From an uncultured Pseudomonadota bacterium (GTDB lineage Bacteria > Myxococcota_A > UBA796 > GCA-2862545), in NCBI GenBank assembly GCA_903861005.1, contig CAIOSP010000124.1:39947-103946 (forward strand): a stretch of 64,000 nt of DNA, in the 5' to 3' direction. Under the pieces are notes generated by a model. It saw only the letters and a program-made list of their open reading frames with translations, had not been told where the DNA came from and ran no database searches. Position 1 is the stretch's first letter. Each line of letters begins with the position of its first letter. This document shows, one piece after another, positions 46,174 to 54,468 of the stretch. The translations under genes and the position numbers were made by a program.

Positions 46174-46238
46174 CGTGTTCGTCCGCCCAGGGCGTTGGTT
46201 TGCCCGGGAACCAGACCCGCCGCCACGTCAAAGACATA

Positions 46239-46260
46239 TTTCCAATCAATCGGTTGGAAA
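46239..46260. promoter_or_regulatory. candidate TetR operator 1
   Basis: Inverted repeat TTTCCAA/TTGGAAA (7-bp arms, 8-nt spacer); the right half reads CGGTTGG, the complement of CCAACCG found in operator 2. It lies 66-87 nt before the TetR start. Confidence 0.55.
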
Positions 46261-46274
46261 ATGTAGGCCCCCCG

Positions 46275-46303
46275 TTGACGCCAACCTCCACGGCCGGTAT
46301 CCA
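46275..46303 (+). promoter_or_regulatory. sigma-70-type promoter of the DUF1330 gene
   Basis: TTGACG (46275-46280), 17-nt spacer, TATCCA (46298-46303). The -10 box runs into operator 2, so repressor binding would block it. About 47 nt before the ATG. Confidence 0.5.
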
Positions 46304-46316
46304 ACCGAACGGTTTG
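46301..46316. promoter_or_regulatory. candidate TetR operator 2
   Basis: Near-perfect palindrome CCAACCG-AA-CGGTTTG (one mismatch between halves) overlapping the start region of the plus-strand promoter. It shares the CCAACCG half-site with operator 1. Confidence 0.6.
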
Positions 46317-46349
46317 AAATGCCGTCACCTCACCGGATGGAGCTTCACC

Positions 46350-46685
46350 ATGTCCACCGAGCGCGCCTACATGTTGGTCACCTGCAAGATCGACCCCGCC
46401 CAGGCCGGCGCCTTCCAGCAGTACGTCGGGACCGCCCGCCCCCTGTTCGCCGCGTATGGCGGCAAGCCCGCCGGGCAGTACTCGGTCGCCTCCACCCTCG
46501 TCGGATCGGCCGACACGACCCACGTGATCGTCATGGAGTTTCCGTCCGCCGACGCGATCCGCTCCTGCCTGACGGACCCGGCCTACGTCGCGCTCATCCC
46601 CTTCCGCTCGCTCGCGTTCCCCACGCTGCACATCGCGATCGCGGCAGACTTCGACCCCATGCCGCTGATCCAGGCCGGGTCCTAG
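46350..46685 (+). CDS. DUF1330-family protein
   Basis: A 111-residue protein of the DUF1330 fold (dimeric alpha-beta barrel). Typical blocks: AYMLVTCKIDPA, TARPLFAAYGGKPAG, HVIVMEFPSADAIRS. The family has no firm enzymatic role and is often under TetR-type control. GGAG lies 7 nt before the ATG. First gene of the operon controlled by the palindromic spacer. Confidence 0.88.
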   Translation: MSTERAYMLVTCKIDPAQAGAFQQYVGTARPLFAAYGGKPAGQYSVASTLVGSADTTHVIVMEFPSADAIRSCLTDPAYVALIPFRSLAFPTLHIAIAADFDPMPLIQAGS

Positions 46686-46729
46686 CCGAATCGTTCTCGC
46701 TGCCCTCACACACACCCGTAGGAAGAACC

Positions 46730-47191
46730 ATGATCCAGGTTGAGAAGACGCTTGAGGTGAACGCCGCCAGCGCCAAGGTTTGGTCCGTGCTCGGACGCTT
46801 CATGCACATCGACGAGTTCCACCCGCGCATCGAGAAGGTCGAGGCCCTCTCCGAGGCTCAGTCGGGCGTCGGCGCGCGCCGCAAGTGCACGTTCAAGGAC
46901 GGCTCGTCGGCCGTGGAGGAGGTCGTCGGCTGGCAGGACGGAGAGTCCTACACCTTCGAGCTCTCCGGCTTCACGGTGCCCCTGAAGAAGGCGGTCGCCA
47001 CGCTCGGCGTCACGCCGCTCGGCGCGGACCGCGCGCGCCTGCGGATGAGCATGCAGTACCAAGTGAAGTACGGCGTGTTCGGCTGGCTGCTCGGTCAGAC
47101 GATGATGCGCATGATGATGGGCAAGGTGTTCATGGTCGTGCTGAACGGCCTGCACGACCGGGTGCTCACTGGGCCGAAGCTCGTGGCCTGA
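46730..47191 (+). CDS. SRPBCC (START-like) family protein
   Basis: A 153-residue protein of the SRPBCC/polyketide-cyclase-like fold, which holds a hydrophobic ligand in a deep cavity. It opens with MIQVEKTLEVNAASAKVWSVLGRFMHI, and continues with the alternating strand pattern typical of the fold. A strong AGGAAG lies before the ATG, 44 nt after the DUF1330 gene. The pair may bind or modify a small hydrophobic compound sensed by the TetR regulator; this is inferred. Confidence 0.85.
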   Translation: MIQVEKTLEVNAASAKVWSVLGRFMHIDEFHPRIEKVEALSEAQSGVGARRKCTFKDGSSAVEEVVGWQDGESYTFELSGFTVPLKKAVATLGVTPLGADRARLRMSMQYQVKYGVFGWLLGQTMMRMMMGKVFMVVLNGLHDRVLTGPKLVA

Positions 47192-47471
47192 TCGCCGCGC
47201 GGACGGCTTACGGGCGGCTCGGGCGCAGAGGTGAAGGTGCTGGGCTGACTGGACGATTTTCGAACTGGTTGACCAACCTGTCGGAGGCGGAGATCGACTG
47301 GATCAAGCGTCCGTTTCCTCGCGGAGGACAGCGCACACGATGACTGCTGGCGGTCGACCCACCTACGTCCGTAACGACGAGCGTGTTCCGCCCTGGTACC
47401 GACGCGGTTCGGGACCAGTCGAACGAGAGTTCGCCGGTCCGCAGCCACGGCGATGCCCCGGGAGCGCCCCG

Positions 47472-48329
47472 CTACGGCTCGACGTAGACACGCATCCAAG
47501 ACCGGCTGACGAGGTTCATAGCGTAGAAGTCTTCCTCGCCGTCCACATGGTGCACTACCGGAGCTATGATGTCGTAGCAGGAGGATGTCGACTCAAGCAC
47601 CGCGCCGGTCTCCAACACAGCCGTATCGATGTCACCGTGGCGAACCAACGTGCATGCGCGCACCGACATGGCGACGCCATCCTCGCAACTCATCAGCGGA
47701 ACCGGCGCGCCGTACACCCGAACGTTCCGGCCCACGTCTCCCGCGGACAGATCTCTGGACTGGGCATCCACGACCGGTACTGCGACGGTCACATCGGCGC
47801 TCGTCCAGTCCCGCAGAGTAGCGACCTGGACGTCCCCTGAATCGTTCCGCAGGCGGGTCGCCACGAACGTGACGACTGCACCTGGGCTAGGAGGCGGACG
47901 CAGGTCGGTGCCGACAGAAACGGAAACCGCTGAGGCGGCATCTTGTAGCCACGCGACGCGTGGATTTTCCGGATCCACGTTGATGACGACCGCTCCGTTG
48001 ACCGGCCATTCTCCGAGCAGGTCGCCCGACAGGGGGCCCGCTCCGACCAGGCTAGAAAGGCCGGCATCGTGAACTGGCGGCGACGTTGAAATCGTGACAC
48101 CGAATAGAGGGCTGACCGGCTGCTCCGCGCCATCCCACGGAGCAGCGGAGGCACCCCACGGTCCTGACGTCGGACGATGTTCACAGGCCGCGGGAGGTTC
48201 CATCGTCTCGCCATCCGTCTCGCGCGCGTCCGTTGCCTCATGACCGCAGCAGCCCACGCAGAACATGGAGAGCCCGAGCGACACCAATCCGGCGCCACAA
48301 GTGGGCGAGCAGATTCCCTTCCGATTCAC
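47472..48329 (-). CDS. hypothetical Cys-rich lipoprotein of the 47.4-49.5 kb pair
   Basis: A 285-residue lipoprotein with signal ending at MFCVGC. The mature region has Ser/Thr/Pro-rich linker, then beta-rich sequence with cysteines in ACEHRP, MSCEDG, RACTLV and SSCYD. The start overlaps the stop of the HExxH gene by 4 nt. The DNA here is visibly less G+C-rich than its surroundings. No family is recognised; a surface partner of the HExxH protein is inferred. Confidence 0.68.
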   Translation of the reverse strand: MNRKGICSPTCGAGLVSLGLSMFCVGCCGHEATDARETDGETMEPPAACEHRPTSGPWGASAAPWDGAEQPVSPLFGVTISTSPPVHDAGLSSLVGAGPLSGDLLGEWPVNGAVVINVDPENPRVAWLQDAASAVSVSVGTDLRPPPSPGAVVTFVATRLRNDSGDVQVATLRDWTSADVTVAVPVVDAQSRDLSAGDVGRNVRVYGAPVPLMSCEDGVAMSVRACTLVRHGDIDTAVLETGAVLESTSSCYDIIAPVVHHVDGEEDFYAMNLVSRSWMRVYVEP

Positions 48330-49528
48330 GACGGGATCACGGTCGGGATGGTAGTGATCCGATCACAATCTCCCGGCCCCCTTCCCAAGCCCCGATCGTC
48401 GTCTGCGAACATCGCGCACGGCGACCAGTAGAACGGACTCGCGCTACCGACCTTGACCAACTCCGGAAAGCGAATGGTCATCGCCCAGCGGAACACGTTC
48501 ATCATCATGTAGCTGAGCGCGCAGCAGTTGTTGCTGTCGCTGCCGCCGATGTAGACGCCCTTGCTATTCTTGCTGCACCCTGGCTTGACGTAGGGCTTGA
48601 ACACGCCGAGGTGGTTGTTTACATCGCGGTACTGCACCACCCGAGTGGAGCAGTGGACCGACTCGTGGAACAGGATGGCCGCGAGGTCGACGATCGCGCC
48701 GGGGAAAAGAGGGTCCGTGGGATCTCGAAGGACTGGGTTGTTTCGAAAGTTCGTCGAGAGCCATGTCGGCTTCTCGCTTTGCTTGCTGTACCAGACGTTG
48801 ATCTCGCACGCTTGGTTCGCCCAGAACATCGTCCCGGGCGGGTTGAACGGATTGTCGTTGATCCATCCGTTCGCGTTGCTCCCTCCGGTATGCCTCCAGT
48901 GGATCTTGGTCAGGATCCCGTCGCTGTCTCCGAGCCAGATGCGCCGCTGGAAGTCCGCCAGATCTCGGCTGGCGAGACAACACACCCACTCGAGAAGGCC
49001 AAAGTTGTTGACGAGCACCTGAATCGCCAGATCGACCGCTCGGGTCACGTCGATGTCCTGCAAAGAACCGCCGCCGAGGTCAGCGATCAGTTCCGAGGGA
49101 ATCGGATCGACGTAGATCCCCGCATGGCGCTCCCAAGTCGTCCGCACGAGCGTGTACAGGCCACGATTGGACGGGCGGATTTCCGGGGAGCGGCAGTTCG
49201 ACCAGGAGTCGTAGAGCGTCCAAGCGGCGTCGAGGTGATCGTATTGGTGCATGCCGAACGTGGATGAGTTCCACGAAGCGAGGAACCCGGAAATCTGTGA
49301 TCGGGAAAAGCGATCCGGGTCCAAGAGGTCCGCGACGCAGAAGCCGTGGCTGTCGAAGAACGTGACCCACCACGGGTCCAGAGGCGTCCGGAACGGACCG
49401 ACGAGAGCGCGGTACACCTGAGGCTTTGGTATCAAGTCAAAGAAGGACTTGCGCGAGAGGAGCGGCGCGGTGGTGACGTTGCCCGAACGCCACCACTCGG
49501 AAGCCGGGACGAGAGCGGACAGCAGCAT
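48326..49528 (-). CDS. hypothetical protein with zinc-metalloprotease HExxH motif
   Basis: A 400-residue protein with AAILFHESVHCS: H288-E289-x2-H292 is the classic zincin zinc site. Many Trp and Cys residues suggest a secreted, disulfide-bonded protein, but no clear signal peptide is present (MLLSALVPASEWW is short). A possible third ligand (Glu or His) cannot be fixed. AAAGGTGG precedes the ATG. It is coupled to a Cys-rich lipoprotein and lies in less G+C-rich DNA beside tRNA-Gln, consistent with transfer. Family unknown. Confidence 0.65.
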   Translation of the reverse strand: MLLSALVPASEWWRSGNVTTAPLLSRKSFFDLIPKPQVYRALVGPFRTPLDPWWVTFFDSHGFCVADLLDPDRFSRSQISGFLASWNSSTFGMHQYDHLDAAWTLYDSWSNCRSPEIRPSNRGLYTLVRTTWERHAGIYVDPIPSELIADLGGGSLQDIDVTRAVDLAIQVLVNNFGLLEWVCCLASRDLADFQRRIWLGDSDGILTKIHWRHTGGSNANGWINDNPFNPPGTMFWANQACEINVWYSKQSEKPTWLSTNFRNNPVLRDPTDPLFPGAIVDLAAILFHESVHCSTRVVQYRDVNNHLGVFKPYVKPGCSKNSKGVYIGGSDSNNCCALSYMMMNVFRWAMTIRFPELVKVGSASPFYWSPCAMFADDDRGLGRGPGDCDRITTIPTVIPS

Positions 49529-49772
49529 GGAACCACCTTTGGTTCACGCGCTCAACCGCGATCACGATCGCTTCACGCGCGAGTTCAAATGTGACGGTAG
49601 CACATGAGCTCCTCACCCGCTCGGGTTCGCCGGCGTCGACAACGGCGATGGAACGGCTGGGCCCTCCCCGGTTCGCGCGGCGGCCGATCCGATGACGAAG
49701 CGCGCGCCAAGAATCATGCCCGACCCACGCGTCGCGTGGTGCGGGCGCACGGTCGAGGCCGTGCGCCCGGAC

Positions 49773-49845
49773 GGGGTGGACTGGATTCGAACCCGAACTG
49801 CCTAGGTTGAAACGTGTGCGCGATCGCTCTGCGCCATTCAAGCCG
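49773..49845 (-). pseudogene. tRNA-like fragment
   Basis: The minus strand has a T-loop box GGTTCGAATCC and a 3-prime acceptor-like CCACCCC, sharing 13 identical bases around the T-arm with tRNA-Gln 100 bp away. The T-stem pairs at only 3 of 5, the anticodon stem (CACAC/CCTAG) does not pair, and the 5-prime acceptor half is not recognisable. Probably a decayed or recombinationally copied tRNA end. Confidence 0.3.
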
Positions 49846-49881
49846 ACGAAAACTGGCGTTCGATGGTGAGGAGGCAGGGTG

Positions 49882-49953
49882 CTGGGGCGGCTGGATTCGA
49901 ACCAGCGAGTGCGAGAGTCAAAGTCTCGTGTCTTGCCGCTTGACGACGCCCCA
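49882..49953 (-). tRNA. tRNA-Gln (anticodon UUG)
   Basis: A complete 72-nt cloverleaf on the minus strand. Acceptor TGGGGCG/CGCCCCA (7 bp), D-arm GTC/GAC, anticodon stem CGAGA/TCTCG with loop CTTTGAC (anticodon TTG), 5-nt variable loop, T-arm GCTGG/CCAGC with TTCGAAT. The discriminator base is G and CCA is not encoded, so it must be added. The HExxH gene pair lies on its 3-prime side. Confidence 0.97.
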
Positions 49954-50054
49954 ACAGGCGGCGCCCGTATCCGACCACCCTACGCCGCTGCAACGCCCGC
50001 GGGCACGAACGCGTCACGCGTCGCACGATCTCGTGCCGCGCCGTACGCGAACGG

Positions 50055-51209
50055 TCACACCGCGGCGCGCAGCTTGACGACGCTGTCGCGCAGACCGTCG
50101 ACGTTGAGCTCGAACATCGGGAAGATCTGTCCGACGGCGCTCACCGTCGGATGATCCCACCACTTGCGCGGATCCGGGTTGAGCCAGACGCTCGACGGGC
50201 AGCGCTGCTTGAACCGACGCAGCCAGTCGACGCCCGGAGAGCGATCCGACTCGCCACCGGCCCAGCCGGTCATCGAGAAAAGTTCGTAGGGCGCCATCGA
50301 CGCATCGCCCACGAAGATCAAGCGGTGGCGAGGCGTGAGGTCCGCGATCACCTCGCCGGTGAGCTTGCGCTCGCCCGTCTCGAAGTCCTTCCACAGCCAG
50401 CCGTAGGGGCAGTTGTGGAAGTACCAGGTGTCGAAGGACTTGAAGGTGCCGACCTCCTCCGCCGCGCGGAACAGCTGCTCCACCCGCTGCGCGTGCGGCG
50501 ACATGGATCCACCGGAGTCCATCAGCAGCACCACGCGCACCATGTTCTCGCGCTCGCGACGCTCGACGAGCTCGATGTCGCCAGCGTTCTCGCAGGTGCG
50601 ATCGATCGTGGCGTCCAGATCCAGCTCGTAGGATCCCTCTCGATGCAAGCGACGAAGCGCCTTGAGCGCCACCGTCATGTCGCGGCTGTCGAGCACGTGG
50701 TCGGTCCGGTAGTTCTCCCACTTGCGATCGGTGGCCACCTGGATGGCGCCGCGGTTTCCGCCGCTGCCTCCGACGCGGACGCCCTCGGACGCGCGGCCCG
50801 AGTGGCCGAACGGGCTGGTGCCGCCGGTGCCGATCCACTTGTTTCCGCCATCGTGGCGCTCCTTCTGTTCCGCCAGGCGCTTGAGGAACTCCTGCCAGAG
50901 CTCGTCTTCGTCCTTGAAGCCGTGCTTGACCAGCTCACCTTCCGTCCGCTCGATGGCTTCCTTCAGCCACTCCTCGAGCTTGGCGCGGGTCGCGGGATCC
51001 AGCGCGGCGTCCTTAAACGTCTGGGCGAACGCCACGTCGTACGCGTCGTAGTCGGTCTCGTTGCGACACAGCACGGCGCGACCGAAGCGGTACAGCCCGT
51101 CCACGTCGACCGCGAGCCCGCGCGCCAAGCCGTCGAGGAAGGCGATCCACTCGCCCATCCCCACCGGGAGGCCTTCGCCGCGCAGCTGGTAGAGGAAGCG
51201 GATGAACAC
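50055..51209 (-). CDS. VWA-domain protein (CoxE-like), partner of MoxR
   Basis: A 384-residue cytosolic protein. The N-terminal half is helical and CoxE-like; a Gly-rich segment (about 120-155) follows. The von Willebrand A domain starts near 222 with MIDAS D231-S-G-G-S235-M; the usual DxSxS middle serine is glycine here. It starts 3 nt after the MoxR ATPase stop. Such pairs act as metal-insertion or protein-remodelling chaperones; the client is unknown. Confidence 0.85.
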   Translation of the reverse strand: MFIRFLYQLRGEGLPVGMGEWIAFLDGLARGLAVDVDGLYRFGRAVLCRNETDYDAYDVAFAQTFKDAALDPATRAKLEEWLKEAIERTEGELVKHGFKDEDELWQEFLKRLAEQKERHDGGNKWIGTGGTSPFGHSGRASEGVRVGGSGGNRGAIQVATDRKWENYRTDHVLDSRDMTVALKALRRLHREGSYELDLDATIDRTCENAGDIELVERRERENMVRVVLLMDSGGSMSPHAQRVEQLFRAAEEVGTFKSFDTWYFHNCPYGWLWKDFETGERKLTGEVIADLTPRHRLIFVGDASMAPYELFSMTGWAGGESDRSPGVDWLRRFKQRCPSSVWLNPDPRKWWDHPTVSAVGQIFPMFELNVDGLRDSVVKLRAAV

Positions 51210-51212
51210 GGG

Positions 51213-52046
51213 CTAGCTCCGGTAGCCGGTCGACTCGAACTTCTTCACCGCCTGCAGATCGCGCTCCTGCTTGAGCAGCACGCCCAGGAACGGGTGCGCG
51301 GCGTCGATTCGTGAGGCGTCGATGCCCGCATGCACCAGCACGGCCAGCCAGTCGAGGAGCTCGGACGTGGACGGCGGCTTGCGCAGGCCGCGCGTCTTGC
51401 GGATCGCGAAGAAGCGCTCCAGCGCCACCTTGAGCAGGCGATCGTCCAGATCCGGCAGGTGGGTGTGGACGATCTTCTCCATGCGCTCGGGCGTGGGGAA
51501 CTCGATGTAATGGAACAGGCAGCGTCGCAAGAAGGCGTCCGGAAGGTCCTTCTCGGCGTTGCTGGTGATGATGGTCACCGGGCGGTTCTTGGCGCGGACC
51601 GTCTCGTCGATCTCGGGGATATGGAACGCCATCTCGTCGAGCTCGCGGAGGAGATCGTTGGGGAACTCGAGGTCCGCCTTGTCGATCTCGTCGATCAACA
51701 CGACGACCTGATCCTCGGTGGAGAACGCGCGGCCAAGCACGCCCAGGCGGATGTAGTTGCGGATGTCCGACACGTCCCGATCGCCGAAGCGGCTGTCATT
51801 GAGACGCTGCACGACGTCATAGTGGTACAGTCCATCCATGGCTTTGGTGGTGGACTTGATGTGCCACGACATGAGCGGGCGGCCGAGCGCGCTGGCCACG
51901 GCGTGGGCGAGCTGCGTCTTGCCGGTTCCGGGCTCACCCTTGACCAGGAGCGGGCGACCGAGCGCGATCGCCGCGTCGACCACCGCCATCAGGTCCGGAT
52001 CCGCCACATAGGCCTCGGTGCCCTCGAACCGCGCAAACCCCGTCAC
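51213..52046 (-). CDS. MoxR-family AAA+ ATPase
   Basis: A 277-residue AAA+ protein. Walker A is GEPGTGKT (37-44), Walker B is VVLIDEIDKAD, sensor 1 TSNAEKD and the arginine finger lie further on, as in MoxR/RavA. MoxR ATPases usually act with VWA proteins to remodel complexes or load cofactors; the VWA gene follows after 3 nt. The GTG at 52046 has GGAGGAG upstream. Confidence 0.93.
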   Translation of the reverse strand: MTGFARFEGTEAYVADPDLMAVVDAAIALGRPLLVKGEPGTGKTQLAHAVASALGRPLMSWHIKSTTKAMDGLYHYDVVQRLNDSRFGDRDVSDIRNYIRLGVLGRAFSTEDQVVVLIDEIDKADLEFPNDLLRELDEMAFHIPEIDETVRAKNRPVTIITSNAEKDLPDAFLRRCLFHYIEFPTPERMEKIVHTHLPDLDDRLLKVALERFFAIRKTRGLRKPPSTSELLDWLAVLVHAGIDASRIDAAHPFLGVLLKQERDLQAVKKFESTGYRS

Positions 52047-52282
52047 CGCTCCTCCCCGCGCCGCGAAGGACGCTCGTTTCTTGTCTGGACACTGGCGCCG
52101 CCATAGGACGGACCGGGCCACTCGTCCAACGACGTGGCTTTTGAAGAAGAAACCATACCCAAGAACCGCAGTCACGCGCCCGGAGTCGCGCAGCGTGACC
52201 GCAGCCCCCACGGCCAGTACGGCGCACCGCCAAACGCGTGTGGGGTGACCCAGGCCCAGGAAGCTGTGCCACCGAGGACATC

Positions 52283-54241
52283 GTGGAAGTTAAGGACAAG
52301 ACGCTCGCCGTATTGATTGATTTTGAGAACATCGCCGCCGGCACGGAGAAGGAGGGGCTCGGAAAGTTCGACATCGACGCCGTCCTCGCCCGCCTCAAGG
52401 ACAAGGGCCGCATCCTGATCGCCCGCTCCTACGGCGACTGGGGCCGGTTCGCCCGCTTCAAGCAGAGCCTGCTCGCCGCCAACGTCACCATGTACGAGCT
52501 GACGTCGCACGGCATGCAGGACAAGAACCGCGCCGACATCGCCTGTGTCGTCGACTGCCTGGAGCTCGCGTACACGCGCCCCTACGTCGACACCTTCGTG
52601 ATCGTGTCGGGTGACTCCGACTTCACGCCGCTCGTGCTCAAGCTCAAGGAGCTGAACAAGTCGGTCATCGGCGTCGGCACGCGCGGCAGCACGTCGCGCC
52701 TGCTCATCAACGCCTGCGACGAGTTCATCTTCTACGATGCGATCGTGCAGCAGGCCAAGAAGCCCCGTCGCGGCACCTCGACCACCACGGAGGCCATTCC
52801 CAAGGACCGCGCCAAGGCCTTCGAGCTGTTGGCGGAGGTCCTCGGCGGCATGCTCCGCGAGGATCCGAACCCCCCGCACGCGTCCGAGATCAAGAGCGTC
52901 GTGCTGCGCCGCCAGCCGGACTTCTCCGAGGGCGACCTGGGCTTCAACTCCTTCGGCCGCTTCCTTGAGTCCGCGCGTGACGCCGGCTTCGTCGCCCTCA
53001 CCCGCGACCAGAAGTCGGGCGGCTACCGCGTCGACCAGGTGCCGGAAGGCGACGACAACGCGGCCGCTGCGGCGCCGTCCTCCGCCCCGCGCGGCCCCGT
53101 GGCCCGCAAGGACGGCGGCTACGACGACCCCTACTTCCCCGTCGGCTCCGAGCGCATCGTCTCGCGCCTCAACGGCCTGGGCCTGGGCGCGGTCTCCGCC
53201 TCCACGCGCCTCGCGCTGCTGGAAGCCCTGGCCGAGTCCACCGGTGACAAGTCCGGCAAACGCCGCCGCGTCAACGGCTCCATGGTCGTGGACGACATCC
53301 GCAAGCGCCTCCGCCGCACGCACCCCGAGCTGCAGCCCGCCCAGGTCATCGCGATCCTCGAGTCGCTGATCACCACCGGCCAGCTCCTCCACCACCGCGA
53401 CCTCACGCCGATCCGCAATGGCAACGCCATGTTCGTGATCGACAAGACGCCGGAGAAGCTCAACCGCGTCCTCTCCGACCTCTATCTCCGCAAGCTGCGC
53501 GCGGCGGGCGAGGACATCTCCGACATGGGCCTGCTGGCCGAGTTCCTGTTCGGCGACCGCGGCCGCACCCGTGAGGTCGAGGAGATCGTCGCTTGGCTGG
53601 CGTCGCCTGACTCCGCCGAGGAGGACGCTCCCACCGAAGAGGAGAACATCGCCCTCGATCCGGACGACATCGACTCGCTGCTCCTCTCGGACGGCCCGTC
53701 GGAGTCTGACGACGCGTCGGCCGACGGTTCGGACGCCGACGGTGGCGACCGCAAGAAGAAGCGCCGTCGTCGCAGCAAGAAGTCTGGCGGCGACCGCTCG
53801 GACCTCGACGAAGTGCTGCTGGTTGATGACGACGCCCCCGCGTCTGACGTCGATGACTTCCTGGTGATCGAGTCGGCCCCGGCCGCCAAGTCCGCCCGGA
53901 AGCCGGCCCCCGCGCCCGCCCCGACGCTGTCGGACGACGACCTGTTCACGGTCGAGGACGAGCCCGCGCCCGCGCCCAAGAAGGCTCCCAAGGCCGCCAA
54001 GGCGCCCGCCGCTGCCCCCGCCATCGACGACCTGCTCTTCCTGGAGGAGGAGGTCCCCGCGAAGCCCGAGGCCGCGCCCGCCGAAGCCGAGGCTGCTCCG
54101 GCCAAGGCCAAGAAGGCCGCCCCGCGCAAGGCCGCCCCGCGCAAGAAGAAGACTGACGCCGCCGAGGCCCCCGCCGCCGCCACCGTCGCCACGACGACCG
54201 GCACGGACGACCTCGACAGCATCCTCGACCTCGAGGAGTAG
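52283..54241 (+). CDS. NYN-domain (PIN-like) protein with LOTUS/OST-HTH domains and low-complexity tail
   Basis: A 652-residue protein from a GTG start (GAGGAC upstream). Residues 5-150 are a NYN domain of LabA/YacP type with acidic residues for metal: LIDFENIA, then CVVDCLELAY and VSGDSDFTPLV. Residues about 172-235 are a LOTUS/OST-HTH (AFELLAEVLGGMLR ... SFGRFLESARDAGFV), with a second winged helix about 325-395. From 430 on the protein is an acidic and Ala/Lys-rich low-complexity tail. The combination predicts RNA binding and possible RNA cleavage. An intrinsic terminator and then a 770-bp inverted repeat follow. Confidence 0.88.
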   Translation: MEVKDKTLAVLIDFENIAAGTEKEGLGKFDIDAVLARLKDKGRILIARSYGDWGRFARFKQSLLAANVTMYELTSHGMQDKNRADIACVVDCLELAYTRPYVDTFVIVSGDSDFTPLVLKLKELNKSVIGVGTRGSTSRLLINACDEFIFYDAIVQQAKKPRRGTSTTTEAIPKDRAKAFELLAEVLGGMLREDPNPPHASEIKSVVLRRQPDFSEGDLGFNSFGRFLESARDAGFVALTRDQKSGGYRVDQVPEGDDNAAAAAPSSAPRGPVARKDGGYDDPYFPVGSERIVSRLNGLGLGAVSASTRLALLEALAESTGDKSGKRRRVNGSMVVDDIRKRLRRTHPELQPAQVIAILESLITTGQLLHHRDLTPIRNGNAMFVIDKTPEKLNRVLSDLYLRKLRAAGEDISDMGLLAEFLFGDRGRTREVEEIVAWLASPDSAEEDAPTEEENIALDPDDIDSLLLSDGPSESDDASADGSDADGGDRKKKRRRRSKKSGGDRSDLDEVLLVDDDAPASDVDDFLVIESAPAAKSARKPAPAPAPTLSDDDLFTVEDEPAPAPKKAPKAAKAPAAAPAIDDLLFLEEEVPAKPEAAPAEAEAAPAKAKKAAPRKAAPRKKKTDAAEAPAAATVATTTGTDDLDSILDLEE

Positions 54242-54259
54242 ACCTTCGGTCTACGTAAG

Positions 54260-54293
54260 GGCCCGGTCGCCATTGTGGCGGCCGGGCCTTTTT
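54260..54293 (+). terminator. intrinsic terminator of the NYN-LOTUS gene
   Basis: GGCCCGG and CGCC pair with GGCG and CCGGGCC (G-U bridge between), 5-nt loop, followed by TTTTT (54289-54293). The clearest rho-independent terminator in the window, 18 nt after the stop codon. Confidence 0.93.
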
Positions 54294-54340
54294 GCTTTCT
54301 GGGCTCGGAGCCATGTGGCGGCCGGTGGCTCACGTGGCAG

Positions 54341-54468
54341 GTGGGGCTCTGTTGCAGGCTCGGCCCGCCGCGCACCCTGCGGGTGGGGCTGAATTGCAGG
54401 CTCGGCCCGCCTCGCACCCTGGCGGGTGGGGCTCTCTTGCAGGCTCGGCCTGCGGCGCGTCGCTCGCC
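54341..54468. repeat. left tandem units (3 x about 43 bp)
   Basis: Three units opening GTGGGGCT at 54341, 54383 and 54426, spacing 42 and 43, each with the CAGGCTCGGCC motif. Mirror image of the right units. Confidence 0.75.

Noticed and set aside
47192..47471. Possible gene fragment after SRPBCC
   Set aside because: A short frame with WLTNLSEAEIDWIKRP looks protein-like, but no start, no homology known and only about 30 codons; left as unassigned spacer.
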